Below are positions 25,033 through 35,625 of a stretch of 64,000 nt of DNA, in pieces (the stretch's first letter is position 1; each line of letters opens with the position of its first letter). The DNA is from Cladopsammia gracilis. Taxonomy: Eukaryota; Cnidaria; Anthozoa; Scleractinia; Dendrophylliidae. The DNA lies in contig JAJGOT010000218.1 of assembly GCA_022457155.1 (NCBI GenBank), positions 1,110,001-1,174,000 of the forward strand. Reading direction: 5' to 3'. Below the pieces are notes generated by a model. It saw nothing but the letters and a program-made list of their open reading frames with translations, searched no databases and was not told the DNA's origin. The translations under genes were made by a program, and so were the position numbers.

Positions 25033-25515
25033 GGCTGGGGGATGCAAAGCTACAATTTCCGTGCAAGTGAACTTGTTTAGAAAACATGTCAAGGGAAACT
25101 TGCTCGTGTGGATCCCACTTAAACTTCGTCACAATCATCTGACAGCACTAACGTAAATATCGTGTTTATATTTTAATTACTGTACAACGAACAATAAGTA
25201 GCTTATACATTGTAGAAAAAGCCTTACTTTTTGTTGTATACTCCTCGGTTTCGTCAGGACCTATCCATGCAATAATTCCCCCAACCACTGAAAAACAAGG
25301 TTTAAAAAGCTTTTCGCACATAAAGAGGTTAGTGGACCATATTACCACCGACTTTACTGCTACTCGATGGTTTAAATCAAAACGCGGCCAATGGACTTTC
25401 GTCAATTATTCCTTTATATAGTGGAGCCTATAAGGGAGCTGCGAGCGAGCGGAATTCAAGATGGTGGCGACTCGACAGCAAAAACGAAAATGCAGTATTC
25501 TGTGATTTTGTTATA

Positions 25516-25840
25516 TTAAGGCGGGGGTCTACCTGAATGCCATTTTTCCGCCACTTAACATGACTTTAATGGAAATATCCCGTTCACGTTTCAAGCAATC
25601 CAAAATAGTTTTCACGCTCAAAAGATTTGTAAAATTTAAAGAAATAAGAAATATTGAAGATTTAGTGAAGTTTGTAGTTAATAATTAATAGACAGACACC
25701 AAGTTAGTCCACTAGCAACCTTGGGTGCTCTTACGTGGGTATCAACTGTCTGTTGGTGTTCCAAAACTCATTTTCTTTCTCCTATCCCTTCTTCAAACCT
25801 CTTAAAATTTTATTAAAATTCAGGTAGACCCCCGCCTTAA
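25516..25840. mobile_element. TTAA-flanked MITE, second family
   Basis: TTAA-GGCGGGGGTCTACCTGAAT at the left and ATTCAGGTAGACCCCCGCC-TTAA at the right: 19-bp inverted repeats, 325 bp in all. The family differs from the one at 10,086. Confidence 0.8.
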
Positions 25841-26189
25841 AGTGGTGAAAATTATCAGTCAGATGAAATAGGCGGAGGGGGAGTCGCAGAGGGGAATCAC
25901 ACTACTCCATGACTGGCATCACAAAGTGTCCTCACCTATAAAAGTTCACCGAAACACACGAAATTCCGTCACATGTGAAGTAATTTGAAAACGACAAACA
26001 ACTTTGTTGTTTTTATATTTAGCTTGATTTATATTGGTTTTTTATGTATTTTATATAGATTTTACATATACCGAGCGTGAAACTCGAGTTACTGTTTCGT
26101 AACATCACATCGTGTCCTGCATCGTGTGATCATGATATAGACATAGTTTTTAGATATTTGTATTTTTTTAATTTTTTTCTTATTAATTC

Positions 26190-26313
26190 TAGGGCCACAA
26201 GTTTATTAGCTTTCAGCTATTTAGCTATATAGTGTTACCCCGGCACTAAATACACTCACTCACTCACTCACTCACGCACGCACGCACGCACGCACACACT
26301 CACTCACTCACTC

Positions 26314-26345
<32 letters not shown>
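26190..26345 (+). mobile_element. Retrotransposon 3' tail with tetranucleotide microsatellite
   Basis: agggccacaagtttattagct ... gtgttaccccggcactaaata is followed by (ACTC)n, (GCAC)n and (TTAC)n arrays. This resembles CR1/L2-type 3' ends that terminate in short tandem repeats. A related string is at about 5,620-5,690. Confidence 0.55.
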
Positions 26346-29100
26346 GCTAAATATGAAGTACTCGTTAAACAAATAATTGCCTGCATTTTTGGAGATAAGT
26401 GTTCAACTTGGTTTCTATCATGAGCTAAATGTTGTCATTACTATGGTGTTGTGACGGCAAGTTCAGTAGAGTTTTGATTCAAAGGGTTGCGTATGTAGCA
26501 GTCCAATCGGCCGCAATAACGATCGATATGATTGACAAAACAACATAATTATACTCATAAAATGTAGTAGAAGTACAACAATATGAAGAAGAGACAAATA
26601 TTTTTTATCTCGTTATGAGCCTCTTTAGAAAGAACTGTTGAAAGCAAAGAACTGAATGGGAAAACTAAGCTGTTTGAAGAGGGGAAATGAAAAAATTAGT
26701 GGGAATTACCATCTTTATACCGACTAGAATACATATTGACGGCAACTACTATGTTTCATGAAAAACACCAAAGTAATTTGCACAACGTACAAACCTACCA
26801 TTGGCATGGTAAACCATGCAAACAAGAAAGCACAACATCAAATCAATCTTCATTGTTGAAATGGTTTTCTCTCGTCAAACCGTTAGGTGGCTTTTCTTCC
26901 CAAGGTTTTCTTACTGACCTGTCGAACGATATTTCCAGCATTTATTGGCCCAGCATTTAAATAATGGATATCAAACTAGTAAAACAACGCCTTTTTGCTT
27001 GTGTTCCTTTCTAGATTGCTATTATAAAAACCAATCAGCTTTTGTTCTTCTCCTTTACTTATTAAACGCGACACACTGCCTTCCATTTTGCCAACCTTTG
27101 TCTTCATTTGTTCCCAAGACCTACCTTTTTTTCGAGAGGCAATTCTTCTTGCAACAGGTTATGCTATTGTTAAGCAAGACACGCCCACATTCCGTGGGCA
27201 CGCACTTTCGATTTCGTAAAAATTCCCAAATGTTTGTCTTTCTTTTCTTTTGCTCGTCTTCAAAAACACCCTCAAGTGAATTCATGTTTGTAATAATAAA
27301 AATGAGAAAATACTTAGAGTGAAGTACTGATCTTGCATATTAACTGCTCAGTGTTATTATTTTTTAATATATGACCTGTAAAACTGCTCAAGGCTATGTC
27401 CTGGTCACTTCTCTGTTGGTCAGCAAAAGACATACCTGCCAAATCTGTCTCACAGTGCTGGCTAGCAGGTCATGTTGTTTCCCATCGGAAAAGGGTGTCG
27501 GGATGGGAATAGTAGTAATATTTTATTGATGCCAGGTTACGGGCCACTTAGCTCGTGAATTCTATAACAATAGTATTAAACTGAGGTTCCTTAAATTCTC
27601 CTTGTTGTCAATCTAACGAATGAAATTAATATTAGCTTGTGTGGTTGGTAGCATTATTTGAGGACAAAGCAGATGCGAGTGGCGAAGCGTTGAGGCGTAC
27701 GGGGAGGTATTTTACCTGCGTGGCTTTGCCGCGGGTGACAGTTCACGGTAGTCGTGTTCTCTAGCAGGAAAGAGATGAATGGATGGTTAATATGAGGCAG
27801 GGGATGCTGTAGATATTATAGGACAATAACAGAGCAAATCGTTTATTTGTGGTCTGAGTAGCACCATTTACGCCCGAGAGCAGCGAGGATGCAAACGGTG
27901 CTACGAGGGCCTTAAAATAAACAATAAGCACGACAAAAGTCATGTCACTATCATTATCATCAATATACAAACTTTTATAATTCAACACATTGATAACAAA
28001 TCACAGTTTCGAGAAAAAAATCATTGAGATATACAACCTTTTATTCCGTAAAAAGGCTTACTACAATATTTTACCTCGCACCATTTCTTACACAACAAGC
28101 AGCGAATGCGTGAAAATTTTAACACGCTAAAATTAATTTAATAGTTTTATATCGGGAGCTTTCATCTAAGTAAAGAATGGGACCGTAGTGATTTAAATAA
28201 ATACACGCATAAAAACACCGTAACTGATGGCAGAGAATTCCTTAGAAACAAGTGTTTCGTGTCTTGTTCAATTCAGAATCAAAACAAATTGAACAAACTC
28301 GCATGCAGGAAACTGTTTTGTTATGCAGTAGTCAATGTAAAATTTGGGTTTTGTATAGTCGCAAGAATCTCTTCAAAGGTAGCTTGAGCAAACTAGAGCG
28401 CCTTGCCAGAGATTCTCTTTCCGTCATATCTATTTATTTACTCTTGAGATGAGCTTCCCAACAAAACTAAGCAACTGCTTAGTTTTGAATAACCATTGAA
28501 TAAAAGCAAGCACGAGTCCGCAAATATAAATCCCAATTTGCGATTTAGATATTACACAAGGCATACCAGCCAAATCTGTCTCGCGAGCAGGTCGTGTTGT
28601 GGGGAAGGCTGTGGGGGTGGGGAAAGTAGTAATACTCCCAGGTTGCGGGCCACTTTAACAATAGTACCAAACTGAGGTTCCTTAAATTCTCTTTGATGTC
28701 AACCTAACGAATGAAATTAATGTTATCTTGTGTTGATCAAAGCAGATACGAGTGGCCGGCGAAGCCTTGAGGCGTACCGGGAGGCTAACGGGGAGGCCGC
28801 GGGTATACCACCAGTTGCACCGCTAAACTTTGCCCTCGCACAGTGTCATGCCTGCAGAAAATGTTTTTAAAGAAAATGGTCAAGCCTTGTTGTGAATTTC
28901 GAGCGTATCTGTCATGAATGCTGTTTTGTAGTTTTTTTTTGTTATTGTTTTGAGCGCCTTAAATGCGACCAGGACTGGGCCCAAAATCGCGGAAAAGCTA
29001 GGCCGAAATTAAAATCGAACTAATTAAGCCGAGTGATAGAACTTTTCGAATGCGACTTCAAATCAAAATATATTTTAAAACGAACCAGTTACAACGATTC
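26346..29100. other. Gene-free stretch with an internal duplication
   Basis: A segment around 27,430-27,720 (ccaaatctgtctcacag, actgaggttccttaaattct) recurs at about 28,560-28,790 in diverged form. ORFs near 26,736-27,322 have no recognised domain. Confidence 0.4.
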
Positions 29101-29103
29101 GCG

Positions 29104-29508
29104 AAGCCGTAATGGTAGCAAGGTAGAAGATCAACTGAATGCATGTGGATAAGAACAACACAGAATTGTAAGTAGAAATTGTTTAGTATGTCCTAGAGCA
29201 TTTGAGGGTTCAGATTCAAATCTGTGCAAGAATGTAACTTGTCTTCACAGTTGGCCAGCTACAGTTGTCTAGCGATCTAGCTACAGTCCAGTAATGATCT
29301 GGACATATCTAATGCAAAGTAAAATTCATCTCGTATACCTCAGCTCGTGTATCTTTCAATTTAAGGTAGCAACTCACCCCGAAGCCACGAAAGAAGCCTA
29401 TTTTTCTCTCATATTCATTTTTGCTATGCAAGAGTCAGTCCATTATTGAAACGTATACTTCCCTAATTTTTCTATTCAAAGTTGTAAAGTGTTCTGTGAA
29501 AGTGTTTC
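29104..29508. repeat. Dispersed repeat, copy 2
   Basis: Matches 19,411-19,745 (gccgtaatggtagcaaggta), with an extra internal stretch at about 29,250-29,365. Its right end cuts into the SGNH ORF. Confidence 0.7.
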
Positions 29509-29878
29509 GAGCGTTTAATACTGGCTGGGATCCCTGAAGGGTTTGGCATAAACACACGACCCTCACATTGTAATCATCATGTAGGGTTTTGACGAGCTCT
29601 TCGATAGAGGAACCCACAACTAATGGATCCAGGTTAGAAAGATCATTGGTTCCCAGTTGCAAAATTACTATGTCTGGGGCAAATGAAGTGACAACCTGTA
29701 TGTCATGAAGCAGCGTTTTGGCCACGGTGCGACCGCCAACACCGTGCCATTTAAACGTGGCGACCCGATTCCCTAAAGAAAAATTATACTCTAGATTTGG
29801 GTTGGCCGCAACAAAATTGTGCAAACGTCTAATAAATGAATGCCCCAGTATTAAAACCTTAGCGGGAGGAAGAGCCAT
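29509..29878 (-). pseudogene. SGNH/GDSL hydrolase-like fragment, C-terminally truncated
   Basis: ATG at 29878. The frame reads MALPPAKVLILGHSFIRRLH (SGNH block I, GHSxIRR), a central GGRTVAKTLLHD, and VILQLGTNDLSNLD (the GxND block). The last block with the catalytic DxxH is absent: after QPVLNAR the frame enters the dispersed repeat and stops at 29435. SGNH domains of this kind accompany some retroelements (CR1 ORF1 esterases, Ngaro/DIRS elements) and are repetitive in cnidarians, so a transposon origin is likely. With one catalytic block missing it is probably inactive. Confidence 0.65.
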
Positions 29879-30479
29879 GATCGATACTAAGGATAATAAG
29901 ATTGTTACAACTTGCCTGAAAAAATGTTATCGTTTAGCTAAAGGCAATGTTCTCGCTGTGATGGTGAAGGCCAGAGGAACGGTTGCAAAGCGAGCAGACT
30001 TTTATTACGATCAACTGAACATGATTGGCCCAGAAGTTACCTGACAGACCACACCTCCGTTTAACAAATATGCGCCTAACACAATTGATTCAATGTATCG
30101 ACATAAATAACATCATGCTTAGGCTTGATGTTTATTTTTTAAGAACCTGTTAGGCTAAGATTTCTGATAGACGCCCTTGACATTAGAACGTGTTTTAACC
30201 TAAAATTTGAAACAGGTTCCTATTTTATAGAATTAATTTCAAACTTAGAATTCGGGCATAAATCAAATAAAACAGGCTCTAATGGGCAATGAAAATGAAA
30301 ATCCCTTGCACTGTCATTGCAGATATACATATATGTGAACTTAATACCATAACACACTGAACTGTAACTGCACAAATACAGTCGCCTCTTTTCAGTGTAT
30401 AATAATATCAACTAAATCTTGAGTTTCATACTGTTTTCGCCCTGTATTGGACTGTATTCCAATATATAACAGTTAAGGA

Positions 30480-31160
30480 AATAGTTAACTTTAAAAAGCT
30501 GACGCGCGTTTTCAGTTAACGGTCACTGGGGAAGAGACAGAAGTCCCGAAACGTCCGAACCTTTAGTTTCAAAAGCACTTTAAATGTAATATATTATTTT
30601 CGTAAACCGTATAAATTGCTATTTTCGGAAAATGGTAAATCACTGAATTGCTCTCATTAAAAGTGATCTGCAGCCAAATAGAACTGAGATTTTGTCAAAA
30701 TCAATTTTTTGAAAAATCAGAAATTACTTTTGTCACAAACCTGCTATGTGCTGTCAACGCTATGTACTTGCTATGCACTGGAGAAGGTAGTATTGCCGAA
30801 ACGTCTGGAAAAAAAATTATACGAACAGCGCCAAATTTTAGATCTACACCAAATTGAAGAAACGTTGACTCGTGAAAAGCATAAACCATGAACGATGAGA
30901 CCGAATGGGGTTCTGGGTAGGCAGCATTGGCAAGCTTAGTAATATTCCATGTCTTGATAATCAAGATGTTTTCTTTGTTTGAGACATTTATATAAGAGCA
31001 TGATTTGTGCATCCTGTGTTAGTATAATGTATATTCTGTCACAGACGAAGATTAAATTTTCCAACTTCCCAGTAAACCTTTGGGTCGCATCGTTCATGGT
31101 TTATGCTTTTCAACCGACAACGTTTCTTCAATTTGGTGTATTTCATTTTTACTGTCAATG
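30480..31160. repeat. Repeat region with two hammerhead-like cores and an inverted pair
   Basis: Two cores: CTGGGGA...GTCCCGAAACGTCC (30526-30557) and CTGGAGA-GGTA-GTAT-TGCC-GAAACGTC (30778-30806). Both keep GAAACGTC and a plausible stem II but have a changed CTGANGA box. An inverted pair of about 55 bp (caaattgaagaaacgttgac at about 30,848; complement at about 31,115-31,140) spans 180 bp. This suggests Penelope-like or retrozyme-derived sequence. Confidence 0.4.
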
Positions 31161-31673
31161 TAGCCTCTGGCGCGTTACGTCAACGATGGCAATATGGACG
31201 TCTTTCTTAAAACAGTCCGCCTTTTTCTCTCTCATTTCTTGAGAGACGGAGAAAGAGGATCATACGAACGCGGTTAATTGGGTGTCGACAAATGACTAGA
31301 ACCATCCGTGGTTTTCTTTGTTGGAAAGTACAATTTTTTAGTGCAAATGTCAGCATAGGAAAGATTTTGAAAAGCGTTGTTTACACCCTCTACCTTCATA
31401 AAAGATAAGTCCTCTCCAATAATTGCCCCCCCGAAGGGCCATTTGAATAAACATTAGCTCAGAGATTGTTATGGAAATTTTACATTAATATGGTGTGAGT
31501 CTTTATTCATTGCTTTTAGCTGCAGGTGGATGGATGTGCACTTTTAATGATGAGTTTAAAAAAAATTCGTTCCATTTTGGTCTGAAGTTTTCCATAGCCG
31601 TTAAGTCGTCTTGACTTTTTTCAACTTAATGCAAATCCTGTTTTTTAATTGCAAAGCACGATGATGGGGAATT

Positions 31674-32360
31674 TATGACTTAATTCAATAACAGTGACGA
31701 TCGATGAGATACCATTGACAAGAGGAGTAATTGTGAGATTGAACAAGGCACATTTGAAAATCGCGTAAAGTTATATTGCGTTTTTCGTAAGACAAAACAC
31801 TCGCAGATTTTTCCATCAAATTACAGGCTTGATCATCCGCCCAACTCTCGCAACAAGGTGCTTATCTTTGCTATCCCTTTTATCTTTTCTTTAGACGTTT
31901 ATCAGCAGTATTTAAAACTTCAAGTTTCACCTGAGGCACAAGTTAAACAAGATTCACTATAATAAATTATTCAAGGATATTTTAAACCGAACTGTGGAAC
32001 CTTTTTTAACAATTATGTCTGCGGTTCTAACCGAAAAACACCTATTAACCGCGATTTGTTTAAGATTGGGGTTTTAAAGAAACATTGCTTATACTTAAAA
32101 ATAACAAGACAATTGGAATCTGACAAGTACATAATTCAGTTTAGTTAAATTTATCCTCGATTTCCTTACCGCTGCAGCCTTTTACCTGACGAATAAATAT
32201 TCTGGCTTAAAGCCACAGTCATAAGTGCAAGGCCATAAGTGCAGGTGGATTTATGATAATAAGTTAATGCTTGAGTACTGTGAACTTTTCATTATAGTCC
32301 AATAGAACTTCAAATAAAAACAGTTTTATTTGAGTTTTCAAAAATGTGTTAAAATAATTT
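31674..32360. repeat. Tandem copy of the target region, with the empty integration site
   Basis: This unit restarts at 32,361 and resumes after the element at 49,203. At 31,728-31,733 it has the uninterrupted sequence gaggag-TAATTG-tgagatt that is split by the element. It also matches, inverted, the region below 8,937. It shows the pre-insertion state of the locus. Confidence 0.85.
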
Positions 32361-32413
32361 ATGACTTAATTCAATAACAGTGACGATCGATGAGATACCA
32401 TTGACAAGAGGAG

Positions 32414-32419
32414 TAATTG
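32414..32419. repeat. Target-site duplication TAATTG, left
   Basis: TAATTG before the element's AGTAGTATAG. The right copy is at 49,203-49,208. If the terminal T is assigned to the element, the duplication is AATTG (5 bp); 6 bp is the known Polinton value. Confidence 0.85.
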
Positions 32420-32603
32420 AGTAGTATAGTGGGAGTCAGTCAAATGCGGTTTTTTCTGAAGGCCCAAAATAAGCCGCCAAACACCCGAATTACCACCCCC
32501 AGGACTCCTTGTAGTCGTCCTGGGGGTGGTAATTCGGGTGTTTGGCGGCTTATTTTGGGCCTTCAGAAAAAACCGCATTTGAGCTGACTCCCACTATACT
32601 ACT
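32420..32603. repeat. Left terminal hairpin palindrome
   Basis: Arm 32421-32505, loop tccttgtagtc (32506-32516), arm 32517-32602. The arms are perfectly complementary except that the outer arm has gtcagtcaaatg where the inner has gtcagctcaaatg (1-nt bulge). Confidence 0.95.
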
Positions 32604-32656
32604 ACGGGCCTCTATATTTTTAAGCTGTTATAGATCCTAATAAATCACTATTTTAA
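32603..32656. repeat. Inner part of the left terminal inverted repeat
   Basis: tacgggcctctatattttta agctgttatagatcctaata matches the complement of 48,967-49,020 with a few substitutions. Confidence 0.85.
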
Positions 32657-32714
32657 CACAGCAAGCCAGACATAACCAATTGGAGAAATCCCTCTCTTAG
32701 GTACCTAAGCGACG

Positions 32715-32951
32715 ATGGGGAGAGGAAGAAAAATCATTCTGACACAATCAAGTAAACGAATGGCCTTTAATCACTCAAGACATGGAAGTCTCCTTTGCTA
32801 TGGATGCATAAAAGGAAAAAAAGGCGAACTATGTGAATGCGTTAAAGAAACTCAAGGACAAACATCTCCTCCAGCCACTGTACCGAAATATATTCTTGAA
32901 GCCGCACAAAGACTGACTCTACAACAACTTGTTGCCGTTATCACCAATTGA
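32715..32951 (+). CDS. Small Cys-containing protein, unknown
   Basis: 78 aa from ATG 32715. A basic N-terminus (MGRGRKIILTQSSKR) is followed by CYGCIKGKKGELCEC, a CxxC...CxC pattern that could bind one zinc ion. Its stop at 32949-32951 lies just before the exonuclease ATG at 32977, consistent with a tandem pair. No ATATACA motif precedes it. As the first gene after the terminus it could be an early gene or a DNA-binding protein, but the family is not recognised. Confidence 0.5.
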   Translation: MGRGRKIILTQSSKRMAFNHSRHGSLLCYGCIKGKKGELCECVKETQGQTSPPATVPKYILEAAQRLTLQQLVAVITN

Positions 32952-32976
32952 AAAAACACTTTCCCTTCATATATCA

Positions 32977-34074
32977 ATGATGCCTGGCCTGCAAAATTTC
33001 TTGAACTTTCTTAAATCCAGGAAAACTGGCCTGAAACAAAGGAGTCGCGCTTGGGTTAGTGCCAGAAAGAGCACCATCGGTGCTTCAGAAGTCGCCGCAC
33101 TGATAGGGGCTTCGCCCTTTGAAAATGAAAAGAGCCTACTCTTCAAGAAAGCGCAGGCACCAGACATGGTCAACATGACAGCATGTACCTGGGGCAACCT
33201 TTTCGAGCCAATCGCGCGAAAATGTTTTGAACAAAAATACGAAACAACCGTCTTTGCACACAGTGTCTCGCTTAATCTGGCAAAGGAGCACCCCCTTTAC
33301 GGAAAGCTTACATGTAGCCCCGATGGCTACTTCGAAGACAAAGACGGCAACATTATTCTCTTAGAGTTTAAATGCCCTTTTAAACGAAAGATAGCCGTTA
33401 GATCTATTCCGCGTTATTATGTGACACAACTTCAGACAGGCCTCGCTTTCAGTGGAAGCCTAGTAAAAAAGGGCCTTTTCGTTGACTCGTATTTCAGGCT
33501 GTGCCCTTTGAAACAATTGTCATCAAGCACATACCATAATGCGGTATTAAATGGGGGGGCTGTACATTCAACAAAGGCAAATAAAACACTTGCCTGGGGT
33601 GTTGTTTACCTCTTCTCTAAACAACCCTTAACTAAAAACCAAACTGAGCTTGTTGATGTCGCTGAACTTACTCAGGCTCAGTTTGATAAAATAATGGCAA
33701 GCATCGAGGAGAAAGAGCTCTGGTGTTCTTACGGCCCTGTGAGAACAGACTTTAGCAAGGAAGTCGAACGTGAGGAGTTCTTAAGACGACAAAAATTCAA
33801 GAGCGAGTTAAGCAGCAATGTCGAGGGACCAAGAGCTGTTGCATTCTTTACTTGGAAGCTCCTTGATGTTACAGAACTTCCAATCACCCAGCACGAGGGG
33901 TTCTTAACAGGCATTCAAGCAAGGGCCGAGAGTTTTCACAGGCAGCTCGCCGAACTTAAAAAAAAAATTCATTCACTTATCAATACAGACGACAAAACAA
34001 CTTCCGCTGGAGAAGTTAGCGAAAATGAAGGCGACGTCGAGGCCTTTCTTCGGGGACAGTTTAAGCAATTCTAG
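32977..34074 (+). CDS. YqaJ-type PD-(D/E)XK exonuclease
   Basis: 365 aa starting at the first ATG (32977), which is preceded by catatatca like other genes of the element; the frame opens further upstream without an ATG. Motifs of the lambda exonuclease/YqaJ nuclease family in order: SRAWVSARKSTIGASEVAAL (R24-L42), GNLFEPIA (E77), LTCSPDGYF (D116), LLEFKCPF (E130, K132) and YVTQLQTGL (Q151, Q153). These give the catalytic E...D...ExK...Q set. Such enzymes resect 5' strands of dsDNA for single-strand annealing or process replication intermediates. The C-terminal third (from about residue 250) is helical and unrecognised. The gene converges on the VLTF3-like gene, overlapping it by 14 nt. No break is visible. 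YqaJ exonucleases are usual in large DNA viruses and phages and not part of the classical Polinton set. Confidence 0.85.
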   Translation: MMPGLQNFLNFLKSRKTGLKQRSRAWVSARKSTIGASEVAALIGASPFENEKSLLFKKAQAPDMVNMTACTWGNLFEPIARKCFEQKYETTVFAHSVSLNLAKEHPLYGKLTCSPDGYFEDKDGNIILLEFKCPFKRKIAVRSIPRYYVTQLQTGLAFSGSLVKKGLFVDSYFRLCPLKQLSSSTYHNAVLNGGAVHSTKANKTLAWGVVYLFSKQPLTKNQTELVDVAELTQAQFDKIMASIEEKELWCSYGPVRTDFSKEVEREEFLRRQKFKSELSSNVEGPRAVAFFTWKLLDVTELPITQHEGFLTGIQARAESFHRQLAELKKKIHSLINTDDKTTSAGEVSENEGDVEAFLRGQFKQF

Positions 34075-34813
34075 CTGAATGTATGGCCGCTTGCCAACAC
34101 CGTTCATGCTTTAGGCATGTAGATTGCCTCGGAAGCCTTATGTAAGATAAAATTTTCCGTTTTCTTGGCCCTTCTTTCAAAATTAGGGCTAAGATTTTAT
34201 AAATTTTGAAATTTAAAGAAATATTATTTCGGAGATAAGGTTTTACGTTTGAGTGAACATATTTTGTTTGTTCAAGTTCGTCATAGGTTAATCTCATAGA
34301 GGGTTCCCCTTTAAAGTTTTTTCCTAATAACTGATCAAGTTTATATTTAAAGTTATAATCTGTCTTGACCCTGCTTTTAACTCTTATATTTTTATTTCTG
34401 TAAAGATCTGCACGATAAAAGGCGGCAATGTCTATTATTTCAATTCGGCTGCATATTTCACAGATAAGTTCCGCTGAATCAACCATGAGTGAAAAAGACC
34501 CACCACAGTTTTGGCACGATTTTATATTTTCGTTTGTTCTGCTTTGAATGAAAACAAACTCATTTTCATGGTACTGCTCTATTAATTCTTGTCTTGCCGA
34601 CAAAGAAAGATATAAAAAGATAATTTGTAACTTATCTTTAAGTTGTGAGAGGTTTAACTCGTCTATATAGTTATTTTCATAGATGCCTCGCAGCCAGACG
34701 TGTTTGTGTTTAACATCTAAGGCATCTAATTGAGTCTTGTATTCATTCTTTTCATCCATTTGTCTGACGATAGACAGCTGTTTATTAAAACGTTCGGCTT
34801 CAAGTCCCGCCAT
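34061..34813 (-). CDS. VLTF3-like zinc-ribbon transcription factor candidate
   Basis: 250 aa from ATG 34813; the frame extends upstream to 34834 only through a TTG. A helical N-terminal half precedes a zinc ribbon: SCQNCGG (C100, C103) and ELICEICS (C118, C121). Then follow RVKSRVKTDYNFKYKLDQLL-G and a C-terminal ILKEGPRKRKILSYIRLP-type segment. That order (ribbon, then an NFKxKLDQLxGK block, then a basic helical tail) is how poxvirus late transcription factor 3 (A2-type VLTF3) and its NCLDV relatives look. If correct, the element brings its own late-gene activator, which fits the shared start-proximal motif of its genes. The call rests on pattern memory; a plain ribbon protein is the alternative. 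Confidence 0.55.
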   Translation of the reverse strand: MAGLEAERFNKQLSIVRQMDEKNEYKTQLDALDVKHKHVWLRGIYENNYIDELNLSQLKDKLQIIFLYLSLSARQELIEQYHENEFVFIQSRTNENIKSCQNCGGSFSLMVDSAELICEICSRIEIIDIAAFYRADLYRNKNIRVKSRVKTDYNFKYKLDQLLGKNFKGEPSMRLTYDELEQTKYVHSNVKPYLRNNISLNFKIYKILALILKEGPRKRKILSYIRLPRQSTCLKHERCWQAAIHSARIA

Positions 34814-34935
34814 GGTTATGATTAGAAATGACAAATGTTCAATAAGTAAACTAATCTTCTAGAACATACCGAAGCGCCCAAGACCTTGCTCTATATATTG
34901 TTTTTCTTTCGAGATTTGTAGATTAAACCCAGAGT

Positions 34936-35610
34936 TTACTCTTTCAAATACGACTTGGATACGTCTGCAAGATGATTTAACTTTTTTTGAAACTCAACTT
35001 TGACTTCTTTGCGAAGTTCTTCTCTGATCTTGTCAAGATCTAGTGCTTGAGGCTGTCCACCCTGTGTGGGCTTTGTTTCACCAGAGCGGATCTCGTCTTT
35101 CAGTTTGTTATATTTTTCAACCTCTTTTATGATGATCGTAAACTCTGGATCGTCGATGTTATTGTCAGTTAAAGCCTTTGAGATCATCTCATAGACAGAG
35201 TTCCGCTTGGCAACAGCGAGCGTGTAGATTTTCTCGTGTTTCGCGATTTTTCGTTCAAATTTCTTGCTGAACACTGTGAGGGCCGCGGAGGAAGCCCCTG
35301 TAACCGCCGCCACACCAGCAAGGGCAGGACTGGCCACAATTCCGACTCCAGATAATGCAGTCGCGAAAGTAGCTGATGACATGCCTGTAGCAACCAAACC
35401 AAGACCCACAGCCGCTGCATGAAGAATCGCGTGGGCCCGTTTGTATTTTTTTGCGACCTGGCGATAGTGGTCGGCTTCCTTCTCAAGCTTTTTCTGTAAG
35501 TCTGTTATTTTCTTGAGCCGGAAGTCTTCGCCATTTGCTGGTAAGCTTGGGTAAAGCGATTGAGTCTCACTGTAATCCGGTGCCGATGGCAACACATTAG
35601 CTGAGCTCAT
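34936..35610 (-). CDS. Membrane protein with PSAP and YPSL late-domain-like motifs
   Basis: 224 aa from ATG 35610, preceded by tatacacaacc. The N-terminus reads MSSANVLPSAPDYSETQSLY then PSLPANG: a PSAP at residues 8-11 and YPSL at 20-23. Next come a predicted coiled coil (about 30-65), a long hydrophobic hairpin (about 66-110, AAAVGLGLVATGMSSATFAT and IVASPALAGVAAVTGASSAA), then helical charged segments with a C-terminal coiled coil (DKIREELRKEVKVEFQKKL). It looks like a membrane protein with both ends on the same face. I have seen similar uncharacterised proteins repeatedly in cnidarian genomes. It follows the penton gene by 15 nt in the same direction, so a structural or assembly role is likely. 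Confidence 0.65.
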   Translation of the reverse strand: MSSANVLPSAPDYSETQSLYPSLPANGEDFRLKKITDLQKKLEKEADHYRQVAKKYKRAHAILHAAAVGLGLVATGMSSATFATALSGVGIVASPALAGVAAVTGASSAALTVFSKKFERKIAKHEKIYTLAVAKRNSVYEMISKALTDNNIDDPEFTIIIKEVEKYNKLKDEIRSGETKPTQGGQPQALDLDKIREELRKEVKVEFQKKLNHLADVSKSYLKE

Positions 35611-35625
35611 GGTTGTGTATACATA

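Noticed and set aside
25219..25290. Possible minus-strand exon (VVGGIIAWIGPDETEEYTTK) with AG/GT borders
   Set aside because: Plausible splice sites but too short and unrecognised; no partner exons found.
29878..30044. Plus-strand ORF (AKGNVLAVMVKARGTVAKRA)
   Set aside because: Short, overlaps the SGNH start region on the other strand, and matches no family I know.
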